From contig NZ_CP118259.1 in assembly GCF_013337045.2 (NCBI RefSeq), forward strand, positions 1,054,001-1,118,000: a stretch of 64,000 bases of DNA, written 5' to 3'. This document shows positions 55,205-64,000 of this stretch, piece by piece. Under the pieces are notes generated by a model. That model worked only from the letters and a program-made list of their open reading frames with translations. It did no database searches and was not told the DNA's origin. A program made the translations under genes and the position numbers. How positions within the stretch are numbered: the first letter of the stretch is position 1; every line of letters begins with the position of its first letter. The stretch comes from Agrobacterium vitis (lineage in GTDB: Bacteria > Pseudomonadota > Alphaproteobacteria > Rhizobiales > Rhizobiaceae).

Positions 55205-58200
55205 CTAGAGGAAACCGCGCTTCTGCCACCATCCGCCCTTCTTGGGCTTCGGAGCTTCGTCGCCGTTGGTCACCGAGGTAACGACCGGTTCGGATGTGCT
55301 GACATTGGACGACCGATTGGCGCGCACCGGCTTTTCGGCACTGGCATCACTTACGGCCTCTGGCTCGCTCGCAACTTCAGGAGCAGGCGCTTCGACCGCA
55401 GGCTCTGGCGACGAGACGTCCTGAGCAGGTGCCGGTACTGACGTCTCTTCCGAGACGGGGGAGGCGGCGACAGGCTCGACAGCAGCCGGTGCTTCGACAA
55501 CCACAGCCTCAGGTTCCGTGACCGTTTCGACGCTGCCAGCGGCTTCGGTTTTGGCTGACGCTTTCGGCTTGCGAGCCCGGCGTGGCTTGGCAGCCACTGG
55601 CTCATCGGCTTTCACGGCCTCTGTTGCTGGGACACTGACTTCGGCAGCCACCGCAACACTGTCGGCGACGGCTTCGGACGGAACCTCAGCGACGGCGACA
55701 GCCTGATCGGCATCGGCCTGCGCCGACTCTTCAGAAGAGTCGTCATCTTCAGCAGTGTCATTACCTTCGGCATCGGCGCTCACACCATTTTCATCGCGAC
55801 CGCGACGTCCACCGCGTTTGCCGCGACGGCGGCGCTTGCGGCGCTGGCTTTCGCTGTTGCCGTCTTCAGAAGCTTCAGAGGCCTCGACGCTATCATCGCG
55901 GTCTTCTGCCGTATCTTCGGCGTCGTCCTCGCCTTCGCTGTCATCGTCGCCTTCGTCACCGCCGGCAGCGTTCTGCTGTCCATCGGCATGGCCATTGCCA
56001 TTCTTGCCACGGCGGCGGCGGCGGCGCTTGCGCTTGCGATTACCGTCTTCGGCGGCGCTTGCTGCGGCATTGCCACTTGATGCGGTCTGCGCCTGAACAG
56101 GAGCCTCGACGACGTCCTCGTCATCCTCTTCCTCGATCTCGATGATCGGATCGTCTTCTTCCGGCTCGCTGATCAGCGGCAGCAAGGTTTCGATGCGGAC
56201 CGGATTGGCAACCGGCTCGCCCTTGTCGATGGCGAAATGCTGGTGGCCGACGCTGGCATCCGAGTCGATGATGATCGACACGCCGAAGCGGTTTTCATAA
56301 TCGACTATCGACCCGCGCTTGTGATTGAGCAGGTAAAGCGCTGTTTCGGGCAGGGTACGCACGGTAATGTCGTGAGTGGTGCTTTTCAGCAGATATTCCT
56401 CGACGCCGCGCAACACATGCAGGGCAACGGAGGATTGCGAACGGATCAGGCCCGTGCCGGAGCAATGCTGGCAGACCTGGGTGGTCGATTCCAACACGCT
56501 GGCGCGAATGCGCTGACGCGACATTTCCAGCAGACCGAAATGCGAAATACGTCCGACCTGAATACGGGCGCGGTCGTTTTTCAGGCAATCCTTCAGCTTC
56601 TTCTCGACGGAGCGGTTGTTGCGCTTCTCTTCCATGTCGATGAAGTCGATGACGATCAGACCTGCAAGGTCACGCAGGCGTAGCTGACGAGCCACTTCTT
56701 CCGCTGCTTCCAGATTGGTTTGCAGCGCCGTGTCTTCGATGGAATATTCGCGGGTCGAACGACCCGAGTTCACGTCGATGGACACCAGAGCTTCGGTCTG
56801 GTTGATGATGATATAACCACCCGACTTCAGCGTGACCTGCGGCTGCAACATCCGGTCCAGTTGTGCCTCGATGCCGGAGCGCGAGAAGATCGGGTGAATG
56901 TCGCGGTAGGGCTGAACCACCTTGGCATGGCTCGGCATCAGCATTTTCATGAAGTCTTTCGCTTCACGATAGCCTTCTTCGCCTGATACCACGATCTCGC
57001 TGATATCCTTGTTGTAGAGGTCGCGGATCGAGCGCTTGATCAGCGATCCTTCCTCATAGACGAGGCAAGGCGCGGTGGAATTCAGCGTCAGGGTGCGAAC
57101 GTTTTCCCAGAGACGCATCAGATATTCGAAATCGCGCTTGACCTCGACCTTGGTGCGATTGGCGCCTGCCGTGCGCAGGATAACGCCCATGCCCAGCGGC
57201 ACTTCCAGATCGCGGGCCACTTCCTTCAACCGCTTGCGGTCGGCAGGGTTGGTGATCTTGCGGGAAATGCCACCGCCGCGTGCCGTATTCGGCATCAGAA
57301 CAGAATAGCGGCCTGCCAGAGACAGGTAGGTGGTCAGCGCAGCACCCTTGTTGCCACGTTCTTCCTTGGCGACCTGCACCAGCAGGATCTGGCGGCGCTT
57401 GATGACTTCCTGGATGCGATATTGCTTGCGCGGTGTCCGGCGTACGCGGTCGGGAACCTCTTCCATGGCGTCTTCAGCGCCGACGGATTCGATCTCTTCC
57501 TTCTCGCCGTCATCGTCATCATCATCATCGTCGTCATCGTGGCGATGGCGGCTATCGGCGTCTTCTGAAATAGAATCCGTATCGACCATGGCGGCCATGC
57601 TACCATTGTTCGATCCATCATCCGGTGTCTCGTCGCTTTCGACGGCGATAGGGTCTACGGCGGCTTCATCGGCGCTTGCCTCAACCTCGCCGGCCTTCTT
57701 GCGGGGCTTGCGCGGGCGGCGGGCCTTGGGCTTTGCGGCGGCTTCAGGGGCTGCCTCCTCCGCCTGTGGCTCGGCAATTGCTGCGTCGGGCTCCTGCGCC
57801 TCTACAGGCGCGACAAGAATTTCTGTGGGCTGCTCGGTTGTGGTTTCGGCGTGATCGTCATCGGCGCGATTGACAGCGAGACCGGCTACTTCTTCGGCTT
57901 CATTGGCGAATTCAGCGGGATCGGCGACAACCGGCTGGTCGCGTTCGCCAGGATCTCTGCTGCGCACCGGCTCGAAATCACCGTCGTCGTGACGGCCATG
58001 CTCTTCGGCTTCGGCCTTCAGCAGGGCCTGACGATCGGCAAGCGGGATCTGATAATAATCGGGATGGATTTCTGCAAAAGCCAGGAAACCGTGGCGATTG
58101 CCGCCGTAATCGACGAAGGCGGCCTGCAAGGAAGGCTCGACCCGTGTGACTTTGGCCAGATAGATGTTGCCGCGGATCTGTTTCTTATGCTGGGATTCAA

Positions 58201-58288
58201 AATCGAATTCTTCGATCCTGTTACCGCGAACGACAACGACGCGCGTCTCTTCTTCGTGAGACGCATCGATTAGCATTTTGTCTGCCAT
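55205..58288 (-). CDS. rne: Ribonuclease E
   Basis: A 1027-residue endoribonuclease and degradosome scaffold. The S1 domain (from IYLAKVTRVEPSLQAAFVDY) is interrupted at about residues 105-280 by an acidic, Ala/Glu/Asp-rich insert with a run of ten aspartates, as in alphaproteobacteria; S1 resumes near RRQILLVQVAKEERGNKGAA. The catalytic core has VSIDVNSGRSTREYSIEDTA, LAGLIVIDFIDME and the zinc-link cysteines of VCQHCSGTGL. The C-terminal third is disordered with Arg-rich and acidic blocks. The extreme end GGWWQKRGFL contains the GWW motif that in Caulobacter recruits PNPase. ATG 58288 has GAGGAG upstream. Confidence 0.96.
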   Translation of the reverse strand: MADKMLIDASHEEETRVVVVRGNRIEEFDFESQHKKQIRGNIYLAKVTRVEPSLQAAFVDYGGNRHGFLAFAEIHPDYYQIPLADRQALLKAEAEEHGRHDDGDFEPVRSRDPGERDQPVVADPAEFANEAEEVAGLAVNRADDDHAETTTEQPTEILVAPVEAQEPDAAIAEPQAEEAAPEAAAKPKARRPRKPRKKAGEVEASADEAAVDPIAVESDETPDDGSNNGSMAAMVDTDSISEDADSRHRHDDDDDDDDDDGEKEEIESVGAEDAMEEVPDRVRRTPRKQYRIQEVIKRRQILLVQVAKEERGNKGAALTTYLSLAGRYSVLMPNTARGGGISRKITNPADRKRLKEVARDLEVPLGMGVILRTAGANRTKVEVKRDFEYLMRLWENVRTLTLNSTAPCLVYEEGSLIKRSIRDLYNKDISEIVVSGEEGYREAKDFMKMLMPSHAKVVQPYRDIHPIFSRSGIEAQLDRMLQPQVTLKSGGYIIINQTEALVSIDVNSGRSTREYSIEDTALQTNLEAAEEVARQLRLRDLAGLIVIDFIDMEEKRNNRSVEKKLKDCLKNDRARIQVGRISHFGLLEMSRQRIRASVLESTTQVCQHCSGTGLIRSQSSVALHVLRGVEEYLLKSTTHDITVRTLPETALYLLNHKRGSIVDYENRFGVSIIIDSDASVGHQHFAIDKGEPVANPVRIETLLPLISEPEEDDPIIEIEEEDDEDVVEAPVQAQTASSGNAAASAAEDGNRKRKRRRRRRGKNGNGHADGQQNAAGGDEGDDDSEGEDDAEDTAEDRDDSVEASEASEDGNSESQRRKRRRRGKRGGRRGRDENGVSADAEGNDTAEDDDSSEESAQADADQAVAVAEVPSEAVADSVAVAAEVSVPATEAVKADEPVAAKPRRARKPKASAKTEAAGSVETVTEPEAVVVEAPAAVEPVAASPVSEETSVPAPAQDVSSPEPAVEAPAPEVASEPEAVSDASAEKPVRANRSSNVSTSEPVVTSVTNGDEAPKPKKGGWWQKRGFL

Positions 58289-58945
58289 GTAAGCTCTGCT
58301 CCTCGGCGCGACCGGTGGCGAGCAATGCCGCAGGCCTGGTGCCAAGCGGGGCTGATCTCGTGAGCGATGCGCCGGATATCGGTGCTCTCGTCTGCGGTAT
58401 CTTTCCTGGCAGCAGTCCGTCAGCGTTCAGGGCATCAAAGGCCCCAAGGCGGACAACATTGGACAAAGGCTGCTGCAACGACATCAAATACCAAAACAAA
58501 AGCGACAATGACAAAGGCCTTTTGATAAGGCCCAATGAATGCTCAAAAGAGCGTTTAGCGGTTTCCCGCCCTGTTATTTTGCCGGAGATTCCGGCTGGAC
58601 GATTCAGTTTCGGGACAAAAATGCCTTGGCGGCGGATGAAAAATCAGACAAATGGCGCCAGGTCCGTTATTGGTTGGCAGCCGTCGGATGACTCTATCCC
58701 GTCGACAATTTTAACCCTTATTTCTGTTGTATGTCGTCTGTGTCACATTGGCAAGCGGCAAAGCCTGCCCTGCCATAATATTGATAAGACCAATAGATTA
58801 GAATTGTTGCACTTGCGTGCGGCGATGAGGAATGATGGATAGTCGGTATGCGCGCTCCGGTTTATGTTTAGGATCGCATCCTGTGCCGCCGATGGTTGCA
58901 ATTTCCGGTCGTCCGGTCGGTCCGGCGTTTGAGTAGGGTTGAAGG
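58289..58945. other. Long divergent leader region, rne / amidase
   Basis: A 657-base gap without a supported gene. On the minus strand it would contain the rne leader. GGCCTT and AAGGCC near 58518-58534 form a hairpin, GCTC-AAAA-GAGC another near 58541-58552. The AT-rich part 58690-58810 is the best place for the divergent promoters. In enterobacteria the rne leader mediates autoregulation; a similar role here is only suggested by length and structure. Confidence 0.45.
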
Positions 58946-60250
58946 ATGGGCGTGAATGATCAAGGCGCTCAAAGCGTGAGCGAAATGGTGTCATGGCATG
59001 GACGGGTGGTGCGTTTGACGATGGAAAGGATAGGGCAAGGCAAGCGGCCCGGCGTGATGATTCTGTGGCTACTGGCCTGTATTATAGCGGGTTTTGCGCC
59101 TGCAAAGGCCTTTTCTGCGGAACGTCTTGCGGCGTTTGCGGCTCGCATCGCCGGTGACGATGCCCGCACCCGTATCGTCATGGATTTCGACCAGAAGCCG
59201 GAAGCAACCGTGCGCTATATCGGCAATCCGGATCGCATCGTCGTCGATCTGCCTGCCGCCGTCTTTGCCTTTCCAGCCGAGGCACTGGCAGCCCGTGGCC
59301 TGTTTCGGGATATCCGTTTCGGCTCCATCGACGCCACCCATTCCCGTATTGTCCTAACGACTGCTCGCCCTGCCAAACTCGTCCTGACCGACATTCGCAA
59401 GAATGACGAGGGGCAGGGGTTTCGGCTGATTCTCGATGCGGAGATGACCGATAATGATACATTTTCCAAACTGGTCGCCTCCCAGGCCTGGGATGCCGAT
59501 GCCTACAGCAATGGCAAGAGCCCGCGCATAGAACAGGCGGCGCCGGCGACGGATGGCGAGTTTCTGATTGCCGTCGATGCCGGCCATGGCGGCATCGATA
59601 CCGGGGCCACAGGCAAGACTACCAATACGCCGGAAAAAACCGTGACGCTGGGCTTTGCCCGGGCGCTGGCTGTCGAGCTTAACCGGCAGAAGGGCGTCAA
59701 GGCCTTCTTGACCCGTGACGGCGATACGTTCCTGTCCCTGTCGCAGCGCGTGACGCTGGCGCGGCAGAAGGGCGCAAACCTGTTTATTTCGCTGCATGCC
59801 GACATGCTGGGTCAGGCCAATATTCGTGGCGCGACAGTTTATACCATTTCCGACAAGGCATCAGACCATCTTGCCGAAGCGGCGGCGGCGCGTGAAAACC
59901 AATCGGACGAGGTTGGCGGTGTCGATGCGAGCGCCGAACCACAGGAGGTTTCCGACATCCTGGCGGACCTCACCCGGCGCGAGACCCAGGCCTTTTCCAT
60001 TGCCATGGCCAAATCGGTGGTGACGTCGTTCGACGGGCAGATCAACCTGATCAACAATCCGCATCGCTTTGCCGGCTTCCGAGTGTTGCAGGCCCAGGAT
60101 GTACCGTCCGTGCTGCTCGAACTTGGGTTTCTGTCCAACAAGGACGACGAGAAGCTGTTGCTCGATCCGGCCTGGCGCAGCAAAGTGGTGAAACTGATCG
60201 CTGAGGCGGTGAAGAAATATCGCCAGCCGCTTGTTGCCAAAGGTGGTTGA
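58946..60250 (+). CDS. N-acetylmuramoyl-L-alanine amidase (AmiC-type)
   Basis: A 434-residue periplasmic peptidoglycan amidase that splits daughter-cell septa. A hydrophobic export segment is at about residues 38-57 (ILWLLACIIAGFAPAKAF), preceded by an unusually long N-terminal stretch. An AMIN domain (about 65-170) targets it to the septum; Amidase_3 (about 205-425) has zinc ligands in AVDAGHGGIDTGA, PEKTVTLGFA and FISLHADM, and catalytic LLELGFLSN. ATG 58946 follows GAAGG; internal ATG 59023 or 59057 would give a more normal signal peptide. mrcA follows on the same strand. Confidence 0.92.
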   Translation: MGVNDQGAQSVSEMVSWHGRVVRLTMERIGQGKRPGVMILWLLACIIAGFAPAKAFSAERLAAFAARIAGDDARTRIVMDFDQKPEATVRYIGNPDRIVVDLPAAVFAFPAEALAARGLFRDIRFGSIDATHSRIVLTTARPAKLVLTDIRKNDEGQGFRLILDAEMTDNDTFSKLVASQAWDADAYSNGKSPRIEQAAPATDGEFLIAVDAGHGGIDTGATGKTTNTPEKTVTLGFARALAVELNRQKGVKAFLTRDGDTFLSLSQRVTLARQKGANLFISLHADMLGQANIRGATVYTISDKASDHLAEAAAARENQSDEVGGVDASAEPQEVSDILADLTRRETQAFSIAMAKSVVTSFDGQINLINNPHRFAGFRVLQAQDVPSVLLELGFLSNKDDEKLLLDPAWRSKVVKLIAEAVKKYRQPLVAKGG

Positions 60251-60566
60251 CGCTAAACCGCGAGCCACTTCGGCTGGAAATGCTCTAACGGCAAAGCCTG
60301 GGTGTTTACATCGAATGCATCGGCGGACGCCGATTTATCGAAGAATAAAGCGGCAACACGAAAGTTGATCGCGATGGCTGTGTGTAAAACGGGTAAGGCC
60401 CTATTTTACGCACATTGTCACAACAACACCAGGAAAGACCCGGGCGGTGGTGTTCAATGCGCCTCCCGACTTGTAATTGGTGGCGTCGTATGCAAAACGC
60501 CACGATATAAGCGATGCTTGACATACAGGCGTATGCGAACCGAAAGCGATTGCCGGTAGCTTCACG
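60251..60566. other. Intergenic region, amidase / mrcA
   Basis: No gene supported. GTGGCGT (60480-60486) and ACGCCAC (60497-60503) form a 7-bp hairpin with a 10-nt loop. TTGACA at 60518-60523 may be a -35 for mrcA, though a good -10 is not evident. Confidence 0.4.
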
Positions 60567-63023
60567 ATGATAAGACTGATTGGATATCTCTTCGGATTGG
60601 CTTCCGTTGCCGCGCTTGCCGCGGCGGCCGCTGCTGCCATCTATCTGACGACCATTACCAAGGATCTGCCTGATTATGAGGTGTTGAGCCGGTATGCGCC
60701 GCCCGTGATGACCCGCGTCCATGCCGGTAACGGCGCGCTGATTGCCGAATATGCCCATGAACGGCGGCTGTTCATGCCGATCCAGGCCATTCCTGATCGT
60801 GTGAAGGCGGCTTTCCTGTCGGCGGAAGACAAGAATTTCTATACCCATCCCGGTGTCGATATCTGGGGCCTTGGCCGCGCCATCCTGGTAAACTTGCAGA
60901 ATTTCGGCTCCGGTCGCCGTCCTGTCGGCGCTTCGACCATCACCCAGCAGGTCGCCAAGAACTTTCTTCTGTCCTCCGACCAGACCATGGACCGCAAGAT
61001 CAAGGAGGCCATTCTCTCCTTCCGCATCGAGCAGGCCTATTCCAAGGACAAGATCCTCGAGCTTTATCTGAACGAGATTTTCTTCGGCCTGAATTCCTAT
61101 GGTATCGCGGCGGCGGCTCTGACCTATTTTGACAAGCCGGTCACCGAACTGACCATTGCCGAAACCGCTTACCTTGCCTCGCTGCCCAAAGGTCCGGCCA
61201 ATTACCATCCCTATCGCCATACCCAGGCCGCTATCGAGCGCCGCAATTGGGTTATCGACCGGCTGGTGGAAAACGGCTTCGTCAGCCAAGCCGATGGCGA
61301 CACCGCCAAGAAGGAAGACCTGGGCGTCAACCTGCGGCGCGGTGGCGGCAATGTGTTTGCCTCGGATTATTTCTCCGAAGAAGTCCGCCGTCAGATTATC
61401 GATAAATACGGCAACAAGTCGCTTTATGAAGGTGGACTTTCGGTGCGCACCTCGCTCGATCCAGAGCTTCAGGTCGCGGCCCGTAAGGCATTGCAGGATG
61501 GTTTGCTGAGCTATGACGAACGGCGCGGCTATCGCGGCCCGATCACCCATATTGACATGGGGTCTGATTGGGGCGTGCCGCTGGCCGATGTGGCAAGCCT
61601 TGCCGACGTGCCTGAATGGGAAGTTGCGGTCGTGCTTTCGACCTCCAAGACCGAGGTGCAGATTGGCCTGAAACCGGATCGTGACGGCGCGGGCAAAGTC
61701 GTGCCGGAGCGTCTGACAGGCACGATCAAGGCCGATGCCATGGACTGGGCCTATCGCTCGGGACGTGGCGACCGCAAGACGGCGAAATCACCTGACGGTG
61801 TGTTGCAGCCCGGGGATGTCGTCTATGCGGAAAAAATCGGGGCTGATACCTCCACCAATTATCGCCTGCGGCAGCCGCCGAAAGTACAGGGTGGTTTCGT
61901 TGCCATGGACCCGCATACGGGCCGCGTTCTGGCGCTGGTTGGCGGCTTTTCCTACGCCCAGTCGGAATTCAACCGCGCGACACAGGCCATGCGCCAGCCG
62001 GGTTCGTCCTTCAAGCCGTTCGTCTATGCGGCGGCGCTCGATAGCGGCTATACGCCAGCCTCCGTCGTTCTCGATGCACCGGTGGAATTCGTGTCCGGCG
62101 GCGAAGTCTGGCGGCCGCAAAACGACGGCGGTGGCTCCATCGGCCCGGCGACGCTGCGCTTTGCCATCGAGCATTCGCGCAATCTGATGACGGTGCGCCT
62201 GGCCAATGATATGGGCATGAATCTGGTGGCCGAATATGCCGAGCGCTTTGGCATTTACGATCATATGCAGCCCGTGCTGTCCATGTCGCTTGGGGCAGGG
62301 GAAACCACTGTCATGCGCATGGTGTCCGCTTACGCGGTAATCGCCAATGGCGGCAAGCAGATCAAGCCAACCCTGATCGACCGAATTCAGGATCGCTACG
62401 GCAAGACGATTTTCAAGCATGAAGAGCGGATTTGCGAAGGCTGTAATGCCGACGAATGGCACAATCAGGACGAGCCGGTTCTGGCCGATAACCGGTTGCA
62501 GGTGCTTGATCCGATGACCTCCTATCAGATCACCTCGATGATGCAGGGCGTCATCCAGCGCGGTACCGCCTATGGCAAGATCAAGCTGGACCGCGACGTA
62601 GCGGGCAAAACCGGCACCACCAACGACGCCAAGGATACCTGGTTCGTCGGTTTCACCCCGAATATCGTCGCCGGTGTGTATATCGGTTATGACAATCCCA
62701 CCCCGATGGGCCGGGGTGCGACGGGTGGCTCGATGTCGGCGCCGGTGTTCAATGAATTCATGCAGACCGCAGTGAAGGGCACACCGCCCAGCAAGTTCAA
62801 AGTGCCTGATGGGATGCAGATGATTGCCGTCAACCGCAAGACCGGCATGGCGGCGGTTGAGGGTGATCCGGATACGATTGTCGAGGCGTTCAAGCCCGGC
62901 ACCGGCCCGGCCGACAGCCTCTCGGTCATCGGTATGGATAGCAATATGCAGCCGGATGAGATCATGAAAAGCTCGCCGCAGGTCAATCAGGCCGTTCAGT
63001 CCGGGACGCCCGGACTGTTTTAA
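60567..63023 (+). CDS. mrcA: Penicillin-binding protein 1A (bifunctional transglycosylase/transpeptidase)
   Basis: An 818-residue class A PBP that polymerises and cross-links peptidoglycan. One N-terminal anchor helix (about 5-28) precedes the GT51 domain, with SAEDKNFYTHPGVD holding the catalytic glutamate, GASTITQQVAKNFLLS and ILELYLNEIFFG. The transpeptidase has SxxK in PGSSFKPF, SxN in EHSRNL, and KTG in AGKTGTTNDAKDTW. The middle includes the OB-like domain of PBP1a. ATG 60567 begins right before the anchor; its ribosome-binding site is weak. A terminator hairpin covers its last codons. Confidence 0.96.
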   Translation: MIRLIGYLFGLASVAALAAAAAAAIYLTTITKDLPDYEVLSRYAPPVMTRVHAGNGALIAEYAHERRLFMPIQAIPDRVKAAFLSAEDKNFYTHPGVDIWGLGRAILVNLQNFGSGRRPVGASTITQQVAKNFLLSSDQTMDRKIKEAILSFRIEQAYSKDKILELYLNEIFFGLNSYGIAAAALTYFDKPVTELTIAETAYLASLPKGPANYHPYRHTQAAIERRNWVIDRLVENGFVSQADGDTAKKEDLGVNLRRGGGNVFASDYFSEEVRRQIIDKYGNKSLYEGGLSVRTSLDPELQVAARKALQDGLLSYDERRGYRGPITHIDMGSDWGVPLADVASLADVPEWEVAVVLSTSKTEVQIGLKPDRDGAGKVVPERLTGTIKADAMDWAYRSGRGDRKTAKSPDGVLQPGDVVYAEKIGADTSTNYRLRQPPKVQGGFVAMDPHTGRVLALVGGFSYAQSEFNRATQAMRQPGSSFKPFVYAAALDSGYTPASVVLDAPVEFVSGGEVWRPQNDGGGSIGPATLRFAIEHSRNLMTVRLANDMGMNLVAEYAERFGIYDHMQPVLSMSLGAGETTVMRMVSAYAVIANGGKQIKPTLIDRIQDRYGKTIFKHEERICEGCNADEWHNQDEPVLADNRLQVLDPMTSYQITSMMQGVIQRGTAYGKIKLDRDVAGKTGTTNDAKDTWFVGFTPNIVAGVYIGYDNPTPMGRGATGGSMSAPVFNEFMQTAVKGTPPSKFKVPDGMQMIAVNRKTGMAAVEGDPDTIVEAFKPGTGPADSLSVIGMDSNMQPDEIMKSSPQVNQAVQSGTPGLF
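62997..63021 (+). terminator. Intrinsic terminator overlapping the mrcA stop codon
   Basis: CAGTCCGGG (62997-63005) and CCCGGACTG (63009-63017) form a perfect 9-bp stem with loop ACG, followed by TTTT whose last T starts the TAA stop. Coding and termination signals therefore share sequence. Confidence 0.75.
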
Positions 63024-63045
63024 CAGAACGATCAAGCTTGTCGCC

Positions 63046-63072
63046 ATGCCCCGGACTTTACTTCCGGGGCAT
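63046..63072 (+). terminator. Second hairpin between mrcA and prfB
   Basis: ATGCCCCGGA (63046-63055) pairs perfectly with TCCGGGGCAT (63063-63072), loop CTTTACT. No U-run follows. It lies 55 bases before prfB. Confidence 0.55.
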
Positions 63073-63127
63073 CGGCAATTATGGACCGGGCACGATATCG
63101 AAAAACCAGATTCCGAGAAAAGGACCC

Positions 63128-64000
63128 ATGCGTAACGAAATCGAAAATGTCGTCGACGAAATCAAGCAGGCCATAAGCCTGCTGAGGAGGCATCTTTGAC
63201 TGGGATCAGGCGGTAAGACGACTGGACTGGTTGAATAACAAGGCAGAGGACCCCAACCTCTGGAACGACGCGGCTGAGGCCCAGAAGCTGATGCGCGAGC
63301 GCCAGCAGCTGGAAGACAGCATTGCCGGCGTGCGCCGTCTTGAACAGCAGATGAAGGATAATATCGAGCTGATCGAGATGGGTGAGGAAGAGGGCGACGA
63401 GAGCATCGTCAAGGAGGCTGAGGAAGGCCTGAAAGCCCTCAAGGCCGAATCCGGTAAATTGCAGGTCGAAGCGATGCTTTCGGGTGAAGCCGATGGCAAT
63501 GACACCTATGTCGAAGTGCATTCGGGTGCTGGTGGCACGGAAAGCCAGGACTGGGCCAACATGCTATTGCGCATGTATACCCGTTGGGCTGAGCGCAGCG
63601 GTTTCAAGGTGGAATTGCTGGAAGTGCATGACGGCGAAGAAGCTGGCATCAAGTCGGCCACCATCCTGGTCAAGGGACATAATGCCTATGGCTGGATGAA
63701 GACCGAATCGGGCGTGCATCGGCTGGTGCGCATTTCGCCTTATGACAGCAATGCACGGCGCCATACTTCGTTTTCCTCCATCTGGGTCTATCCGGTGGTC
63801 GATGATTCGATTCAGATCGACATCAACGAAAGCGATTGCCGTATCGATACCTACCGCTCCTCCGGTGCGGGCGGCCAGCACGTCAATACCACCGACTCGG
63901 CAGTGCGTATCACCCATATTCCAAGCGGGATCGCGGTCTCGTGTCAGCAGGAACGGTCGCAGCATAAGAACAAGGCCAAGGCCTGGGACATGTTGCGCGC
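63128..64000 (+). CDS. prfB: Peptide chain release factor 2, with programmed +1 frameshift (3' end outside window)
   Basis: Release factor for UGA and UAA codons. ATG 63128 opens a 23-codon frame that ends at in-frame TGA 63197-63199. The site reads AGG AGG CAT CTT TGA C: a Shine-Dalgarno-like AGGAGG three bases before CTT, then slippery CTT-T. Slipping by one base gives CTT GAC TGG GAT CAG, and the second frame stays open to the right edge with RF2 sequence ([20 protein letters not shown]). GGQ is at 63870-63878 in [15 protein letters not shown]. The codon-recognition tripeptide region reads SPY in [15 protein letters not shown]. About 290 residues are visible. Confidence 0.95.

Noticed and set aside
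57505..57545. Trinucleotide-like ATC/GTC repeat as a microsatellite
   Set aside because: It encodes the poly-aspartate stretch of the RNase E S1 insert, expected for this protein class, so it was not scored separately.
61788..63047. 419-codon minus-strand frame
   Set aside because: Antisense to mrcA, whose three transpeptidase motifs are intact.
63197..63199. Early stop codon making prfB a pseudogene
   Set aside because: The stop is the programmed frameshift site; downstream sequence is fully conserved RF2 including GGQ.
1..64000. CRISPR arrays, tRNA, rRNA or insertion sequences
   Set aside because: Read through for regularly spaced repeats, T-loop sequences and transposase frames; none found.

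Overview
The window is 64 kb of densely coded, GC-rich alphaproteobacterial chromosome. Gene content and order point to the Rhizobiaceae (Agrobacterium/Allorhizobium/Rhizobium): nuoMN-birA-rnj-proS-lolCD-dnaE, divK-pleD-rpmG, rnr-topA-dprA-plsY-pyrCB, gatCA/gatB, accBC-aroQ and rne-amidase-mrcA-prfB. The placement rests on recalled rhizobial synteny and protein style; no database search was made. Nearly everything is core housekeeping, with one small AT-richer accessory insert near 36.5-37.5 kb and several non-coding elements.

Layout. 1-5.6 kb (+): end of the complex I operon (nuoM, nuoN) running by overlapping start/stop codons into biotin ligase and RNase J, then methylmalonyl-CoA epimerase. 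5.6-7.2 kb: a Rid-family gene and a TetR regulator diverge around a compact array of interlocked palindromes; a small two-helix membrane protein follows. 7.2-7.8 kb: a non-coding stretch with a probable minus-strand sRNA. 7.8-15.2 kb (+): proS, the LolC/E-type permease and LolD, a 28-residue membrane peptide behind a LexA-box-like site, and dnaE. 15.3-19.1 kb (-): an L,D-transpeptidase, DinB with a zinc-ribbon extension, a HAD-like hydrolase and a DUF3572 protein. 19.3-22.6 kb: the cell-cycle regulators divK and pleD, an AT-rich gap with a second probable sRNA, and rpmG. 22.7-34.5 kb (mostly -): an MFS transporter, DUF983 protein, RNase R, topoisomerase I, DprA, PlsY, a dihydroorotase homologue lacking its metal ligands, and aspartate carbamoyltransferase.

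34.5-38.6 kb: an AidB-like acyl-CoA dehydrogenase, an unrecognised membrane protein, a heavily frameshifted Imm26-like immunity pseudogene, two small membrane proteins and ruvX. 38.7-48.4 kb: a metallo-beta-lactamase-fold hydrolase, gatC-gatA with two GNATs, a minus-strand three-gene lipid-linked sugar cassette (RgtD/F/E-like), gatB with two more GNATs, and an NDUFA12-type complex I protein. 48.6-55.1 kb: a DUF2155 protein, Aat, AccC/AccB, AroQ, a DsbA-like oxidoreductase, an aminotransferase and another GNAT. 55.2-64 kb: RNase E with a long leader, a peptidoglycan amidase, PBP1a and prfB, which needs the classical +1 programmed frameshift and runs off the right edge.

Working together: RNases J, R and E occur in one window; GatCAB, ProRS, L33 and RF2 serve translation; BirA and AccB/AccC link biotin to fatty acid synthesis; LolCD, Ldt, amidase, PBP1a and the lipid-linked sugar cassette serve the envelope. 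Most notable are the possible SOS-controlled peptide upstream of dnaE, the two sRNA candidates, the decayed Imm26 gene, the G-quadruplex repeat ahead of dinB and two strikingly perfect palindromic regions sharing TTCGTATA words. No rRNA, tRNA, CRISPR array or intact insertion sequence was seen.
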